A stretch of DNA of 64,000 bases from Albula goreensis (GCA_022829145.1 CM040764.1:5010875-5074874), one strand, 5' to 3'. Positions 12,651 through 26,830 are shown, numbered from the stretch's first letter. Notes: generated from the letters alone by a model not told the origin. Translations and numbers: made by a program.

Positions 12651-15600
12651 TCACCGCTCCCTCAGCAGATAGAAACCACCGCCTTCAGGTAGTGGCCGCA
12701 GGTGCAGGCTGCCGAAACCAGCCAATGAGAGCAGAAGCGGGGGTCGGAATTGACCACGCACTTGGAAATGTCCGCCTGAGGTGAAACGGGCGAGAGAAGG
12801 CCATGTTACAATGCTATACCTCCACACCCACTGACAGTGAGACACAGACACAATAAAATGTATGGTTTTCACAATTCATAAAATTCACTACAGAAAACAT
12901 GCCCTTTTCTGAGAATCCAATCGCTACAGGACCTTGTGCTGCTGGGTCGATATGACAGCATACAGTGGAAGAGGAAGTGTACAATAGCACACAAATGCTT
13001 AACAGGTTATGACTCTGTAACCCTTACATGTCTCAGCACATACTGCTGACAGCAGTGAAAGGGCGTGAAGAGCAAGTAGGAGCAGTTAGTGGTGAGTTAC
13101 GCAATGAGGATTCTGCAGGAGCCCTGGCACTGAATTTAAAAACATCAGTTGACTTGGACAGAGAATTGGAATGAGATTCCTCTCATATTATGACTCAAAC
13201 ACTGGGGTGGGGGGGCTTCTAAGCTCTTCCATCTTGATTCTGCAGAATTAATTATGCGGCCTGTCTGCTGGGGAATAAATGAGGCGATTCTCCCCTACTG
13301 TGGGACGTTCTTTGTTCCCCGACTGCCTGAAGAACAGAACAGAGCGCACAGATCTGGGTAAAGGATGTCCCTGCCAAGTGCTGCTCTTTTTTTAAAAAAT
13401 ATAAAAAAAAACCTCAATCGGGAGCTCCATGTGGCCTGAATACTCCAGGCAGACGTTCCTCCCGCTCCTCAGAAGTCGCTTACGCCTGCTTCCACCTCAG
13501 CTAAACTCAAGGGATTTCCACTTTCATAAATAACCGTTAAACAAGACAAGGCAAGCTGAGCTCACTGCCTTGTGACTAATGAAGGGAATAATGGAGGCCG
13601 TTTCGGCTCGGAGCCGGGAACGTATTCCTTGTTTTGTGTACCTCGAGAACACAGTGGCCCCTGTTTCTTTGCACTCTTTGTCTATCCAACAACAAACGTT
13701 TTGGCATTTGAAGCCCACTACTGGTCTCCAAAAAATCCACCATTCACAGGAAAACAATACAAAATGAACCTTGAAGATAACTGGTTTCAAACAATGGATG
13801 TCTCTCACTTTGGGTGACTAATGGGTATTTGAAAGGGTATGAAAACACGTGTGGGCGTACAGTCGCTAACAGCGAAACTGACGAGGCGCAGCTCAAGCCT
13901 TGCGATTAATGTGAAACTTAGATTGATGCTACATCTGCAGAAGTCCTTCTCCCTTACCCTCAGCATCTTAGCTGAAATTTGTAAGGTGTGCTATGAATTT
14001 TCTCCCAAACATACAATGACAAACAGCAATGTAAAGAATCGCACCCCTTTAAGTTCATAATGTAATTATTTTTGGTTCAATGTCAATTAACACAAATGTT
14101 CAAACTGTTTGCCATTGACACAGAACGTAACTGCGATTTGCACCCACCACAACATGTCAACAGAGACCGTTTTATCTCCTGAAATTCCTCACTTGTTCTC
14201 GGATGTTTGCTGAAAATGAGAGACTTTGGGTGGCAAAAAGTCTGGAAATGTATGCCTAGATAACCATATTGGCCATCCATGCAATCAGGATGAAACTAAA
14301 CATGATTCATTCGAGTGTAAACCCCATGGGCCACGACTTTCAGTCCACCCTATACATTAATAAAAGTACTGTGGGTGGGGAGCGGATTTAAAATGCATTT
14401 CGTCAAAGCTGGAAGCCCCCTGAGGGTTAGCAGCCCCCTTGGCAGTCCCTAAAAAGGAGAGGACATGTGTGACCCCATAGTTCCCATGACAACAGTCGCT
14501 TACCCAGCCACCCCGCATCTTCAGCCAGGTGCACAGGCGTTTTCGCACAAAATCCCCAAAGCAGTCCACGATGATGCCCACCATGGCGGGGTGGCCATGC
14601 CGGACGCAGTCGACCGCAAGCGCGCCCGCCACTGCATACAGGGACACCACCTTCCCCCACGTCTTCCCTGCAGAGATAGGATGGATCCAACATCATCACT
14701 CTGATGCAACAGTACCCTGTGACAACTCATACAGGAACAGGAAGACAGAGGTAATCTCATTCATTTGTGTCCTTCATAAATCAACCCCACATTTCCTTCT
14801 GAAACTAGGGATGTTGACATAACCCCCAAAACAGAATCTTATGACTGGAGATGACAAATAAAAATTGCTCTCCAGCAAAACTCCACATGACTGGTTCAAG
14901 TCAGTCAGTTACTGGTGAACTATAGCAGCTCCACCTATTTGTGGTGTCTTGAAACCTCATTCTTCCACTGCTACCTGTGACTTCGTGTACAAGGAACCCA
15001 GCAAAAAAGTAATTAATTGTGTAAAACGTGTTGGAGCGAACAGTCCCTTTCCAAAGCTGGAGGTCCAAACTTTCCTTAGTTAAACCATACACTTCGATTC
15101 TCCAAGATCTGTGATCAATAATGATACAATGACAAACAGTCAAATTTACCGTTTGTCTTGTGTCATAATCGTTACGAGGCCAAGAGCTGAGGTTTCAAAG
15201 CTGATAAGACCGAAATGTGGAGAGTAAACCACTGAGATACGACATTATCTTGTGTAAACAATGTCCAAGCGCAGCACTGACGTAGCTTGCCCTCCCCTTT
15301 TCCTGCTCTGCTCCACATATCCCCCTCATCAGCCAATCCCAATAAAATCTCCACAAAGACTGTCCCTGATTACAGTGCAAATAAAATGATGAAATCCTGG
15401 TACACCCTTCAGACAGACAGACCCAATTTATGATCAAACATTGACACTGATTCAATATCAGACCATTACAATAGTCTTGGTAACTGCAATAGTCTCAGTT
15501 ATATTAGTAACAAAATGGGTCCTCCCCAATATACGATTTTTTAAGTATTCTTCCTCATAAGTGCATCTTGGGCTTTTTAAAATAGAAAGGTCAACTTGGC

Positions 15601-18600
15601 GTGTGGGTTTCTTTTCTTTTTTTTTTTTTTAAGAAAAAACACAAGCCACTTCCCCTTTACATTTGTTGCAGTAAACCTTCTCTGGTGAAACTGAACAAAA
15701 AGTCTTGTTCCTCGCCATCTTTGTGATGCAAGACCATTTCAATGCTCTCAGTTCTGACAGCTCCTCTTTCATGAAGAGTTTCAGAGTCTTCAGAGCCGAC
15801 TCGGTTCATCCACAATAGGGGCCGCTTTACAAGGGAGATGCAACCCCCAAAATAATAACATCACATCTTAGGTAAAGGATTCTCCGTATCTGTACTTTGT
15901 AACTTTGTGAAGACGGTTTCGCATTTGTTTCACTGAACAGGGAGACTTTTCTGATATCGATAAAGAGTTAGGTGGTTTAGTCTGTACAATGCCTGTCACA
16001 AGAAATCCAATGCTTCTCAATGCCATTTTCTATCGGCATATCAGGTTTGTGTCTCTTTGCATGAGAAAGGCATCAAGTAAAGCTAAATCAGTCAAGTTCC
16101 CTGGCCCATACAGGCAAGGGGTCAAATGTCCTCCAAAATAAATATTCATGCATTTACTGCCATGGTTACTATCTATTTTTGTAGTCCAGTGGACCACAAG
16201 GTTCTTGCTTGGTCTGGGAATTCAATGTCCATACAGAATTAGCTGCTCATGTTTATCAGATAATGCAGGAGAACCGAACCCTGGAGGGCGACATGTTGTG
16301 CTGCTTTTTGTTTTCTTATTAAAATCAGAAACCAAGTCAGACCCAAGACACTGGGTGAGGTCAGTTAATTGATCAATTAGCACAGTTGATTACACAGTGA
16401 GTTGTAGCAGTGGTAGTAAGTGAGTAAGCACACCTTTTATCTCTCCAGGATCAGGGCTGGCCATCCCTGAGCTAAGGAGCCAACAGTTCATCCATCTGAA
16501 TCAGGAAACAAGATGAGGCCAGAGTGACACTGCAGGATAGCCTTAAGGTAATTCTGCCACATCATTTTAACGGGCTTTAGTGCCCCATGGAACCCAGCCA
16601 CCGCCGTCCCATCAGGTCAGACTGCAGAGTGCACCTCTCATTCCGGCTTAAGGAGGCTTAATTTCATTCCGTAGGTGGCTCAAGTGCCAAGTTCTAAACA
16701 AAGTGAGGTCGACAATGCCCTGCAGGGTGGGCGAGCTCTCATAGCCAAGGGACCTGCCCAAAGCTGGACAGAGGAAGCGCAGAATAAACAGAGAGATAGG
16801 GCACAGGGAGAGAGAGAGAAAGAGAACAAGGGGGGGAGGGGGACAAAAACGACTGAAGAGGCACAGAGCAAGTGAGAGTGGGAAAGAGTGAGCACAGAGG
16901 GAGAGAGAACGAGAGGAGGAGAGGGAGGGGAGAAAGCAGACAGAGAGTTGGTAGAGGGAGGGAGAGCTTGGCTACAGGCCCAGAGGAGAACCATGTCTCC
17001 TGCCATAGCTTCCTCCCCACCTCTGTGAGTGTGTGTGTGTGTGTGTGTGTGCGTGCGTGCGTGTGTGCGTCTGTGTGCAGCAGCAGCCCAGTTCCTGCAG
17101 GCCAGGGACTTCGCCCAGTCTGGGCTGCTATCAAGAGCTTGCAGAGCCCAGTGCAACACCCACACACCAATTGTACAAATACCCAGCTGCAGATCACCAT
17201 ATACATACCATAGATGAGTACCACTGCCTGTGGTTAGCGACTCTCAATCAAGGTCCAGGGGGACCATTGTATATACTGGTTTTTGTTCAAATTACAGTTA
17301 AAGATGTGTGCCCTTCCACATCTTAAGAGTTATTATCTAAAACAATGATGCAGCATAGATTCAGCTCGTTTGCCATGTTTGAATTCTTTATGATCTAGCA
17401 AAGGGTTTATATTCATGGACTCAGTTCCCACACTTTCACCAATTAGGTCCCCGTAGACTCATCCATCAGTGTATAATGTGGCACTTTAAAACATAATCTC
17501 TCTCTGAACTGAGACATTTGCCATATTACATAATAGGAAAGTGGTTTATAGGAGTCCCAGAATGTGTATATTTGTGCTTATGAGACTTAAATATCATCAA
17601 TTAAGACTCGAGTAACTAATAAAGCACTATGAACGGGCCAGAGATAGAAAATTTGAAACAATCCATTTGTGGTAGGAAAAAAAATAAATAGGGGTTACCC
17701 AGGACACACACACACACACACGGATGTTACTGAGCAAACTCAGTGCCACATAGGAATCATTCAGCCATATGCATGTGCTCTGTGTTGAGATACTGAATAT
17801 AAGTGACAGCTGTTATTTACCACAAATAACTCATTTAAGTTTATTTGCATTATGTGCAAACCAACAGGACTAATCAAGCAAAAAATGAGACTAATGATAG
17901 AATCAAGAGGAGAGGCTGAAGTAAAATCCAGTTTTTACACAGCCCTCAAAGGCACCAAGCTCAACACCACTGTTCAACATCTTCACACACTCTTGTGAGA
18001 CTGAATTCAGTTTAAGGAAGTTGGTCGGTGAGAATGGTTTTGCAATGTGACTGGGGTTTCCCTCTTCGCCGCTGGGCAGGGGAAAATCCATTAAAATAAG
18101 GAGAGAAACTTCAGACCACGTGTGCCATGCATGACCGAGTTATACAAGCCATGGCAGTTTCTGTTCTGCTCACTGCAACAGACAGAAGGCCCACTGCCAA
18201 AGCCCACACCAGCTCCGACGAAGCTCCGATAAGATCTCGCGTCTAAAACAGAGGCCTCCCTGTGGTCAGCGCCTGCTCTTCTGTGCCTGCGTTCGCTAAA
18301 CCGTCTGGGTGCAAGAGAGCTGATCTGGGATCAGGTTACCCTTGTCAACGTCCTAACCTTATCAGTTTTGAGCAAAAAGGTTAATCTAATCTGGGATCAG
18401 TCGGGTCTACTCACCATCTGAATGCAGGTCCTAAGCAACAGCCAATTAAGATATTAGTAGTTTGGCACTTGCTTTGCGGTGTACATGTGCTGTCATAGTG
18501 ACCCGTTGTCGTGATACTGGCCTGAAGGCTTTGCTTCCTTTCACACTAATCCCCTGCGTGACCCGACCCCTCCCCTCCCCCACGCTTCAACTGCCTTTCA

Positions 18601-21600
18601 TAACTCCTCTTTCCTCTTTCATCCTCTTCCAACGCCCAGAGATAGAAAGGCCTGCACTCGTTCAAGTAACAGCTCCACACCCAGATACAAAAGCTGGAAG
18701 ACATGAATGTGTGTTATATCTATGCAAGGGAGATTCTAGCCATTGAAAAAAAGCCCCCAACACACCCCTTTATAAAAAAAGCAATAAACCCAAGATGCTA
18801 CAGCAGTAGGAAATCTCCCTCTAGCTGCCCAAGCTTGCTTGCACAACACAAAACCCATAATGCTCCCTGACATCTCTCCTAAGTTTGGCCATGCCGTTCC
18901 TCCACTCCAGAAAAATAAAGGAGACTATATTTATCTCTTAAAGTTTTATCATGCCAATGGAATGAAATAGGGTTCGCTTCCCCCCGGAATTCAGCTAACC
19001 CCTCTCTCATACAACAATATTTTGGCAGCTGAAGTACTGCGCAAACACTGTGCAGCAACCTTCCCCTTGCAAAAACAAACCAACCACAACCAGGTCCCAG
19101 CAAGACCAAGTAATGCTTCTACAGCATGCTACCAGCAATGCATCCAAAACTCAGACATCTGCAAAGTAAAGCAAATGTGGGTAGCGAAATTTGTGAACCT
19201 CCTCTACCATAAATTACCGTTTGCCAGAAGCCATTATCTCCAGCAGACATGTGCATCTGTATATATTTACAAGAATGATAAAGTTATTAATCATATCTGC
19301 GTAATGGATCTCAGACATGTGAGTTGGGTGTGTAAAAGCATGGTGCAGGCTGTGAGATCACCTCAGGAGAAGTGAAAGAGTGTGAACACTTTCCACAGCT
19401 GGGGGACCTTGGGTTTAAGATCAGAGGGCTAACAGCATCCATTTGAAACCCAAGCAGAGCACAGAGTATGTCAATATGCTCCATCCCTCTACATATTATA
19501 TACTATTATATCCCTATATCTGTCATATATCTCTACCATATCTACCCAAGTCATGCATTTATAGAAGCAAGTGCCCTCCTAAGAAGCTCTTAAAATTCAA
19601 AGAAAATTCCTGAAAAAGGTAAAGGGAGTATTCAATTCATGAGAGTTCATGGAAAAATGGACAGAGCCCCTAGCCAGGGGCCTCAACCCTAAAGCCTCTG
19701 AATGGAAGTCCAGGCTACTTGCAGTGACTCACCTGTGGTGAAGATCTCTTCGGCCACTGCCATGAAGGCGTCGGACACCATGGTTTCGGAGGCCACCGTG
19801 ATGTTGAGCTGCCGCGCCACGTTGCGGTAAACGGTCGGCCGCAGGTACTCCAGCTCGTCTCCTGTGACGGAAGGGGACCGGACAAACAAGCGGTTAAGAC
19901 ACGCAAGAAGCAGTTTAGGCGTAGGCTGCTGTCCCTCCAATTTCGGCGCGTGAACACGCACTCATGGAGCCCACACAGTGACTGTTTAAACAACCCGTTT
20001 ACATGGGCGAACATTCCTAAAGCTTTTTAGTTGTCCACCTGGCTGAAGGATACAATGACAGCATCAAACCTGAGAACTGAACCAGCAACTTCCAAGTTAC
20101 ATGCTCAGCTCCTTAATCATTACGCTACACTACCCTCCAAAATATGGAAAATGACATGATTAATTAGCTGATGTACTAGAGCAGATGGGTCTGCAGAAAA
20201 TGTAACCTTGCAAAACCCATGACCTGATGCAGATCCCCAGGAATCAAAACATTGTCCATCTCACACAATAAATGGTGTGTGTCTGAGCCTGTGATTTTTT
20301 TTACTTTTATTACCACATGAATTAATGAGAGTCATCACCTCAAAACAACCTGGCACTACAGGTCCCGGAGGCAACAATAAAGAGATTAAGTCATGAGAGA
20401 TCAGGAAAATCTTCATTCTGCACAGAGAAGACAGACAGCTAGATCCAACCTCCAACACATGGCAGCCTTAGCTAGAGAAGCCTCAGCAAGAAGCTGGTCA
20501 AAAACTGGAGTGATCTCGATCTAGCCACAGTCCAAAGGAGGGGATATCTCACACCGATCCTTATCGGTGCAGAAAGAGGCCTTTGAGACCTGCCTATGAC
20601 TCATATCTTGTCCTTTTTTTTGTTGCTCTGTCGACCAAAGTGGTTTCCGCTGCACTCCAAAACTCAGGCACACACCCCCGCTTCCAGGTAACGCGTGGAC
20701 CAGGTTGAGGCGGAGAAATCAGTGGTATCTCATGATGTCTACAATTTCGCATCGCCGCTCCGTTTCGTTTCTCACAGGAAGGCTGTTGTCAAAGCAGAAG
20801 AGCCTCTGAGAGGAGATGACGCGCGATAAACCGCAACAGCGCGGGTGTCGGAGGAAACCTCCTTCTCAAGCCTTCAGCAGCAGTTACTGCTCAGTCATGC
20901 ATGTATACTTCCTACAACAGGGGTAGCCAAGGGAGAGCATACAGACTATTCTGGTCTGGTGTTGTTACGTAGCACTTAATTGACCAGTTAACATAGTTCA
21001 TTAAATGGCTGACTCAACTCCACCTTGTTCCTTTGACCTGAAACCTTTGCAGGTTTTAAGCTGAAAACAAAAACTTGCACACCCAGAACCAGGACTGCCT
21101 ACTACCCCCCTATCCTAGATCCATCAAAGGGTTGACTGTGAGGTTGCAAGTCAAACTTGAATAACCATTCAGCAAATTATACAATTTAAAATGTGTAGGA
21201 CCAAAAATAAGGCAGGGGACAGATCTTACTCAATACTTCCTATATAACTTTTTTTGAAGGGGGGGGGGGGGCTACCACAAGTGAGACTTGTTGCTATAGT
21301 GAGTGTGGGGTGTGAGGTCAGCAGTTTGACAGCTACAGAGCGAGGGAAGCACCAAGTGACAGGAAAACACTCTCGTCTAACCACAACGTACTGAGCGTGT
21401 CTCCGTAGTAATATGTAGCAGCTGGCAATCCGTGGCAGCTCATATAACGCTAGATAAAGAAACCTCGCAAAACGGTCGATGTTTACACTCAAGAATGCAT
21501 GCCTTAGACCTGGCTTTTACTCATGTACCATTGGAGAACATTGGCAAGAACATGCTTACATAAGTCTGCTAGACAGGAGCCAGACGATGGCCAGGTGTTT

Positions 21601-21993
21601 ACAGTTCCCCATGCAAATACACAATTCATGATCGTGAAGAGAGCGTGTAGTAAACCATCCTACATTTAAAAAAGATCAAACGTTTTTTAAAGCGAACGGT
21701 GCAGGAGACACTAATGCAAATTCTGCAACTCCTTTGGTTGTGTTGAGGATAAAATTTATCTGGTTCCTACCTAACCAAAGAAGGATAGAGGACACCTCGC
21801 CAAGCATTCCTCCGGATGCCGACAGACACTGTTCGGGTTTGGACCAGCCAATCCCGGCCCGGTTCAGCCTGGAGTGGATATAGTCTTTGCACAGCGCCTT
21901 GGCCTGGGCCACCAGCTCCTTGTCCGTGGGGGTGCGGTCGAACACGTCCATCACTTCTGCAGCGAATACAGACGAGCGGCGCAACATCTCCAT
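12651..21993 (-). CDS. bok: bok, BCL2-related ovarian killer (possible one-base loss at C-terminus)
   Basis: BOK is a pro-apoptotic BCL2-family effector acting at ER and mitochondrial membranes. Four coding exons in phase: 21771-21993, 19733-19861, 14504-14667 and 12651-12775. I start at MEMLRRSSVFAAEVMD, which matches human; a second ATG three codons upstream is also open. The BH3-like segment is SSILLWLGDELEYLRP, split by intron 1. BH1 is in TTGKTWGKVVSLYAVAG and BH2 is near KMRGGWADISKCVV. Read literally, the last exon ends LKAVV-SIC at a TGA at 12662-12664. Restoring one base would continue the frame to FYLLRER and a stop at 12651-12653, giving about 213 residues against 212 in human. The loss changes only the C-terminal anchor end. 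The 3' end faces thap4. Confidence 0.93.
16155..16475. repeat. diverged interspersed repeat fragment
   Basis: The sequence contains the motif set gaaccctggagggcgacatg and ctccaggatcagggctggcc. Similar phrases recur near 20920-21110, 33498-33680 and 43390-43560. I recognise a common fish interspersed repeat style but cannot assign a family. Confidence 0.35.
16790..16975. repeat. polypurine tract
   Basis: About 185 bases are dominated by G and A on the plus strand (gagagagaaagagaac, gggggaggggg). It lies inside bok intron 2. Such tracts can adopt triplex structure and explain two long Ser/Pro/Leu-rich false ORFs on the minus strand. Confidence 0.7.
17027..17077. repeat. TG/CG microsatellite
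   Basis: A run of GT dinucleotides passes into GCGT units and then interrupted TG, in bok intron 2. It produces false Cys/Val-rich ORFs. Confidence 0.85.
17703..17722. repeat. CA microsatellite
   Basis: About ten CA units lie within bok intron 2. Confidence 0.85.
17850..17975. repeat. interspersed repeat copy shared with 7745-7830
   Basis: The motif caaaaaatgagactaat followed by gaggctgaagtaaaa matches caaaaagtgagactaat and gaggctgtagtaaaa in the thap4 intron at 7745-7830. The two are diverged copies of one dispersed element. Its family is unknown to me. Confidence 0.45.
20010..20140 (-). mobile_element. tRNA-derived SINE-like copy (minus)
   Basis: On the minus strand it carries an A-box-like stretch (TAGCGTAATGATTAAGGAGC) and a B-box-like GGTTCAGTTC. 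The same two blocks occur in the plus-strand copy at 30993-31165. It lies in bok intron 1. Ends are approximate. Confidence 0.6.
20920..21110. repeat. diverged interspersed repeat fragment
   Basis: Starts acaacaggggtagccaaggg and ends with a cacccagaaccaggactgcc segment. This resembles the repeat phrases at 16155-16475 in the opposite orientation. Family unassigned. Confidence 0.3.
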
Positions 21994-22563
21994 GTCCTTC
22001 ATGCGTTCTCTTTGTTAGGAATAAACCTCTTCACAGAAATCTAGAGATTTAGTTTCCCTTCTAGAAAAAAAGAAAAACAAAAGCGCTTAAGACAAAAAAA
22101 AAAATATTTTTTTAACCTTGATAGGGACACTGGTTCTATGTTCACAGCTTTAGTCCAGCTGAGGTTTGCTCCTTCCAAACACATTACACCATACACATTT
22201 GGAGGAAAGGTTTAAATGTATCCACACGAAATATGGTGTCATTTTGTGGATCTTTCATCTCGATTTTAATCAAAAGGTGTGCCCAACTGCATGATGTAAA
22301 GATAGATGACTATCAAGCGATGGATGAATGCCGTATTTGAGCTGAGCAGGTTTGTTTTAGCATGACTAGAGTACCACAGCAGACGGTGTTACGCGTCTGT
22401 GCAGTCATTTGCAGAGATAGCAAATAACTTCACCAACGACTCGACTCGTGTCCACCACTGCGTCTCAGGTACTGTGTTAAAGTGCCTCCTTGTACAACTG
22501 CATTATCGAATAAAAAGTAACTTGCTGAAAATAGTTTAAAAAAAAAAAACAGCTGCAACTTAC

Positions 22564-22730
22564 CTTTAGGGAAACCCGAGTTTCTAAAACGGACAGGCGC
22601 AATTCCGATACGAGTGAATTGATGTCGTCTGAGGGAACCTCACCTCTCAAACTCTCACACCCTGTCAAAGCCCAACACGAGTGCGAGGCTACAACACGCA
22701 CACAACAATGCCACGGAAATCCTGTGAATA
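22564..22730 (-). other. bok: candidate non-coding first exon of bok
   Basis: A good donor (CCTAAAG|GTAAGTTG) sits at the 22564 boundary. A strong acceptor with a T-rich tract (TTTCTAG) opens the coding exon at 22060, leaving a short 5' UTR before the ATG. Human BOK also begins with a non-coding exon. The 5' limit is a guess. Confidence 0.4.
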
Positions 22731-25700
22731 AAGTCTAATAAAGACGCAAAAATCGCAAACCGTGCGCGAGTCTGTCTGTCATATCTGCACAACCAATTCA
22801 CGCAACGCTCGTCATCCAACTACACTTTCACGAACTATGTCGTGTGACTGATTATAAGCAGATCCCAATTTCCTTGTTTAGCCGTGTTGTCTTTAGCGTT
22901 GTATAAGTTGCTGTTTTTAGACTGCGGAATAAAACAGGTTATCCATGTTCAGAAATCCGACTTCTTCCAACTAAAGTTTCCTTCTAAGGAAAATGATTCA
23001 GCCTTGTTCGAGGCGGAGAAAACGAGAGAAACATGTAGCCCCGCCTTCCCTATTAGACCCTCGAGGTAGTCTGACCTGAAGGATCCCCTTCTAAGTTCTG
23101 TGAAAATGATGACGCTATTAAAAATCTTTTTCAACAGCATGTATGTTGAAACGTGTGCCAAGGAGCACCGGTGGCAGCCACAGGGAAAAGCAAAACAGAG
23201 ACGCAGCGTCCTGGTCGTGATGTAGCCTATTGTTTGGCCGATTTGCATATCTAGTCATACCAAGGCGGTAGACTGTATTTTTAAGTTTTCTAGTCAGAAC
23301 TTGGCACGTTTACTGTTTGCTCTAATATAGATTTGCCTACTCCCATCTGTACGCAGTGGGAGTCCAAACTGCCAAAGCATGAGAGGCAAGATATTTTCTG
23401 TTCTTTTCACTTTTCTGGTAGAAACTAGTAGATAAGACTTTATTTAATTTGTGTTAGTTATTGCCTCTCTCTCTCAAAGCTGGGTGATAGGCTACAGACA
23501 GAATCCAAGCATCACTGTACCATTTAAAATGTCTAACTGAGACATTTTAAAAATTAACGAAGAATAGGCTGTGTTAATTCATCGGGATTGATTTTACACC
23601 AGATATCCTCAGTTGTGTTTGTTGTTTGTCAGTCGTCTAAATTTTCCAGTATCACTGTCTGACAATACACCTATGTCTGTAAGTGGTTAGTTAATTGGCC
23701 ATCAATGGAAGTCCGACTTAGTCTGTCAAATCCGACCAGTATGATGGGGACACCAGGGACGCAGTGCCAAGAGTGGAAGCTCTGCTAGTTTATCCCTTTA
23801 TATAAATAGAATCTTCATCCATGGGTGCTCTGAATAGGAACAAATAGTTCTCACTCCTGTAGAAAGGGTAACGTAACATACACATATAAAGCGGTCGGTT
23901 TCCATGAAGTGCAATGTCAAAGGTCAAAGGGCGTTGGTTGGGGTGTCAGTATTTGAAAGTGCAATTGGTGCTCTTCATTGCAAATTGGTCAGACACAGTG
24001 AAATGTTATGTTAAGTGATAAATCAACAATTTTCAGTGTTGATTCAACTCTGATAGGGTACATTTGGTTCTGCTCTTATGAGAGCGGGGTCATATGAACG
24101 TTAGAGTTAAATAGGAAATTTCTTACTGTGCACGGTTAGGGTTTCCAGTATTTTTATCAATGTTGTCTCTAAGATGTCCATAAGCTCGTAAACGGCGAGA
24201 CGCTTAAAGCCACAGTGGAAAACACCTCTCACCTTAGCAGGGTGGTTTCCTGCTAGCGGCTAAAGCTGTGACACAACGCTCGTATGGCACTCAGTCAGAG
24301 CAGGGTGGTTCAAGAAGCCAGCTTTAGGTAATGTAACTAATTAAAAGTCCTGATATTTGAATATTGGACATTTATTGATCATGACAAGTATAATTAGCTA
24401 TTTATGATATAATATTGTGTTTAAATGTGTATATCACCCTTCAATTACCAGTGTTCAATTAAGAACACCTCATGACAATTCAGTGCTTTCGGTTATGGTT
24501 GTGCCAAAAACCAGAATGTACAGTTGGTCCCCTGGATGGAATTTGGGAACCAGATCTCTTGGCATGTGTCCCATCTTTATTCCTGTAGGCCTGATCTATA
24601 ATTTCAAATTCATATACAACATATAGGCCTATATAGAAGCGTCTGCATCAATGTTTTATTGACTGTGGTGGCAAAACATAAATGAAAGGCAGACAAGAGA
24701 CACATATGAAAATGTTTATCATGTTCTCACAAATGTAAAATGTATTTTAACAAAATTTGATTTTCAACAATTTTATTTACAAAAGACTGACATGGTGTCA
24801 TGTTTTTTTTATATTTTTGTATAAAAAGCTGATCATTGCCTGACAGCAGAATAGGAAATACAGATAATCCTAAGAAGTCAAATGTCTTAAAAAGATGGCT
24901 TTAGTTTCACACACAAATGGTGCTGGATTTTTCTATTTCCTCTCGCAGTGAAATGCAGCCTATTCTACACTACTTGAGTACTGAGAGTCGTTTTGTAAAA
25001 TTTGCTCAAAGTGAATACAAACCGATTGATTGAATGACGAATGTAATGGAGTATTTCTATTCTCAGCCAGTCGAGATATTTTCTTTCCAAGAGGGCGTTA
25101 TGGTCCGAACTCTGAAATTTATTTTACCACAATTTTAGGACCCGTTTCAGAGTAACATCAACACTCCATATTATTTGTCACCCTTTTCAAGCAACATGCT
25201 GCTACATGACAGTTAAAATGCTTTACAAGATTTAACAATTGGCTAGACATGACGTGCAAGCCGTTATTGTTATCACTGCACGATCTTAAGGGATAGGCTC
25301 ATTGATTTACTCATCGTATGACATCTATAAGTGTTTCTAGGAAAATTTAACACAGTATTGTAAAATGTACCAAAGGTATTCTCATTTCTAGGTAATCATT
25401 GGAGTTATCACTAAGTTCGGAAAATTAGCTTTCCAGTTTGTCTTTCAATTTCAAATATGATGAGGTTGAAAATATGATAGTTCTATCACGTGTGCAGACA
25501 AATGATACAGACACGCTAACAGTAAGTTTCAGGGACATGTATTATATCCAAAATATAATTGTTTTAATGGGTACGACACTGGATGTAATGAAACACCTGA
25601 ACAATATATCGCACATAAAAGTTTTATTTTCAAGAATCTTGCCCTTTGTGGAAATGAAATGTTTCTGTTCAATTAAAACCTCGTCAAATCATACTATTTT

Positions 25701-26830
25701 ATTCTGGTTGTTTCGTGATCATAACAGAACCAGTTACTGAAATGTAGGCCGAACATACAGTTTTGTGTGAAAGATATGGGAAATATTTTTTACACAATCA
25801 TTCTTTGTGATTTTGACATATATATATATAGAAAACTGGCCACATTCAAAACGGCCAAACGTTTAAATACTTAAAGAAATGGAAATTAATTGCACAAATA
25901 ATTCAAGCCGAACTACGGACGTTACGATGTAGGTATGCTTACGAATCCCTGTACTTTAATAGTTATTTAATAATATTCTGGTTCTGTAAAAATGCTTTGC
26001 CCATATTCGCTCAGTCAGCCATTCACCCCACACGCAAAACTGAATAAACGCGTTGTCAAAATACACTTAAAAGAATGCTAAACAAGGACAGATGTTGGCT
26101 GCGGTCCATGGATCGTTTGAAAGACATCCACACCTGTATGTGGGTTGAACACTCCCGCTTTATCCCTTAGGGTAAGCGCACAATGAAGTGCGGTGTCTGA
26201 GCTTGCTTTAAGAATGCCCTTCTAGAGAACTCCCGACGGGATCTCTCCTTTCCCACCCTAACTGCGTAGAACCCATTCCTGAGTTCCGACGAAACTGAGC
26301 GGGCAGATTATTATTTTAAGATAGTCTGTCTTGCCTGAAATCGTTCAGAGAATTGTCAACAATTTACTGTGATGGAAATTAGTGAAACAGAAAATTTCCA
26401 CAATGTGTTTTGTCTGTGTATGCGTGGGTGTGGGTGTTTGTGGTGTGTATTTCGAAGCCAAGGAACATGAAGCAATTCAACTTTTATTTGATATTAAAAA
26501 GATTAAATATTGAAATGATCAAAAATGATAAAAACAACCATGCATTTTGTTCCCTTAAATGACACATGGGGGTGATAAATAGTTTGTGTGAGCTTTGTTT
26601 TCAGGAATTATGGATAAAGTTGTGCCATCTAGTGGCCATATTAGGTAAATCATGTCACCGAGACCGCACTCGTGTTCTAGCCTCAAAATTTCACTCTTCC
26701 TTTTGGGTCTGGGTGATCTTATTACAATTATACGTTACAATTGAACTGATAAGTCGTTAATATAAAAATAAAGCGTTAAAGCCTTGGTTGGAATAAACAC
26801 ATGATCTTTATACCACAATTGCATGTAAAA
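22731..26830. other. AT-rich intergenic region between bok and stk25
   Basis: About 4.1 kb separates the divergent bok and stk25 promoters. I see no conserved exon. The ORFs at 24417-24626 and 25438-25740 lack recognisable domains and have AT-rich, non-coding composition. A low-confidence repeat-like stretch lies near 23990-24150. Confidence 0.5.

Larger units (their letters stand above)
14668..19732 (-). other. bok intron 2
   Basis: This 5.1 kb intron has no supported coding exon. It holds a polypurine stretch, two microsatellites and diverged interspersed repeats, listed separately where supportable. Confidence 0.6.

Noticed and set aside
16680..17224. Two long minus-strand ORFs rich in Leu, Ser and Pro
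   Set aside because: They read through a polypurine/polypyrimidine tract and a CA repeat in bok intron 2, with no domain signature.
25438..25740. 100-residue plus-strand ORF between bok and stk25
   Set aside because: AT-rich, no recognisable domain, no promoter or splice context. Likely chance.
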